From assembly GCA_030630425.1 (NCBI GenBank), contig DAOVNB010000009.1, forward strand, positions 1-12,344: a stretch of 12,344 nucleotides of DNA, given 5' to 3'. Position 1 is the stretch's first letter, and each line of letters begins with the position of its first letter. This stretch comes from an archaeon (GTDB lineage Archaea; EX4484-52; B79-G9). A program made the position numbers and the translations under genes. Below, piece by piece: positions 12,332-12,344 of the stretch. The notes beneath the pieces were generated by a model. It worked only from the letters and a program-made list of their open reading frames with translations, was not told the DNA's origin and did no database searches.

Positions 12332-12344
12332 CATTGGTGGGGTC

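Overview
The window looks like a piece of an AT-rich archaeal genome. Four things point to Archaea. An RNase P protein subunit of the Rpp21/Rpr2 type (Rnp4) is encoded. An archaeal-type secretion ATPase sits with GspF/FlaJ-family membrane proteins. Several proteins carry class III (prepilin/archaellin) signal peptides. Short TATA-like boxes precede GGTGA-type ribosome binding sites. The style (many small prepilin-like proteins, KGQ signal peptides, compact operons) suggests a DPANN-type lineage, but I cannot assign a phylum from this sequence alone.

Layout. At the left edge (1-1373, + strand) is the 3' part of a large surface protein: Ig-like ectodomain, coiled coil, one membrane helix and a cytoplasmic zinc ribbon. 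It converges on a long run of minus-strand genes. Read in the direction of transcription (right to left) these are: a 60-residue orphan (12263-12081); tRNA-Gly(GCC) (12029-11955); rnp4 (11775-11422); a soluble coiled-coil protein (11350-10784); a 73-residue two-helix membrane protein (10769-10548); a pilin (10536-10024) ending in a strong hairpin plus T-tract terminator; a cysteine-rich pilin-like protein (9678-8797); a small pilin-like protein (8782-8318); the assembly ATPase (8166-6514, probably with a longer N-terminus); two separate GspF/FlaJ-like platform proteins (6240-5350 and 5348-4413); and three more prepilin-like proteins (4403-3690, 3685-1763, 1762-1397), of which the second is a 640-residue multidomain protein.

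Working together, the genes specify a type IV pilus-like machine. One cytoplasmic ATPase drives a membrane platform built from two single-domain T2SSF proteins. Six proteins with pilin-type N-termini supply candidate filament, tip or adhesin subunits, most of them rich in N-glycosylation sequons. Two separate platform genes, plus QxSxE-type signal peptides, resemble the Epd/Tad branch of the type IV filament superfamily more than the archaellum, whose FlaJ is one fused protein. No prepilin peptidase, FlaH, FlaF/G or archaellin array is present in the window.

Between the transcription units lie three hairpin-rich intergenic regions (6259-6512, 9781-9973, 11809-11967). The first two share a modular layout: an inverted-repeat segment, a palindrome segment, and a duplicated terminator-like stem whose loop sequence is specific to the locus. 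The third lies between two copies of the 3' end of the tRNA-Gly gene. These elements, the multidomain prepilin and the uncharacterised pair next to the pilin gene are the least explained parts of the window.
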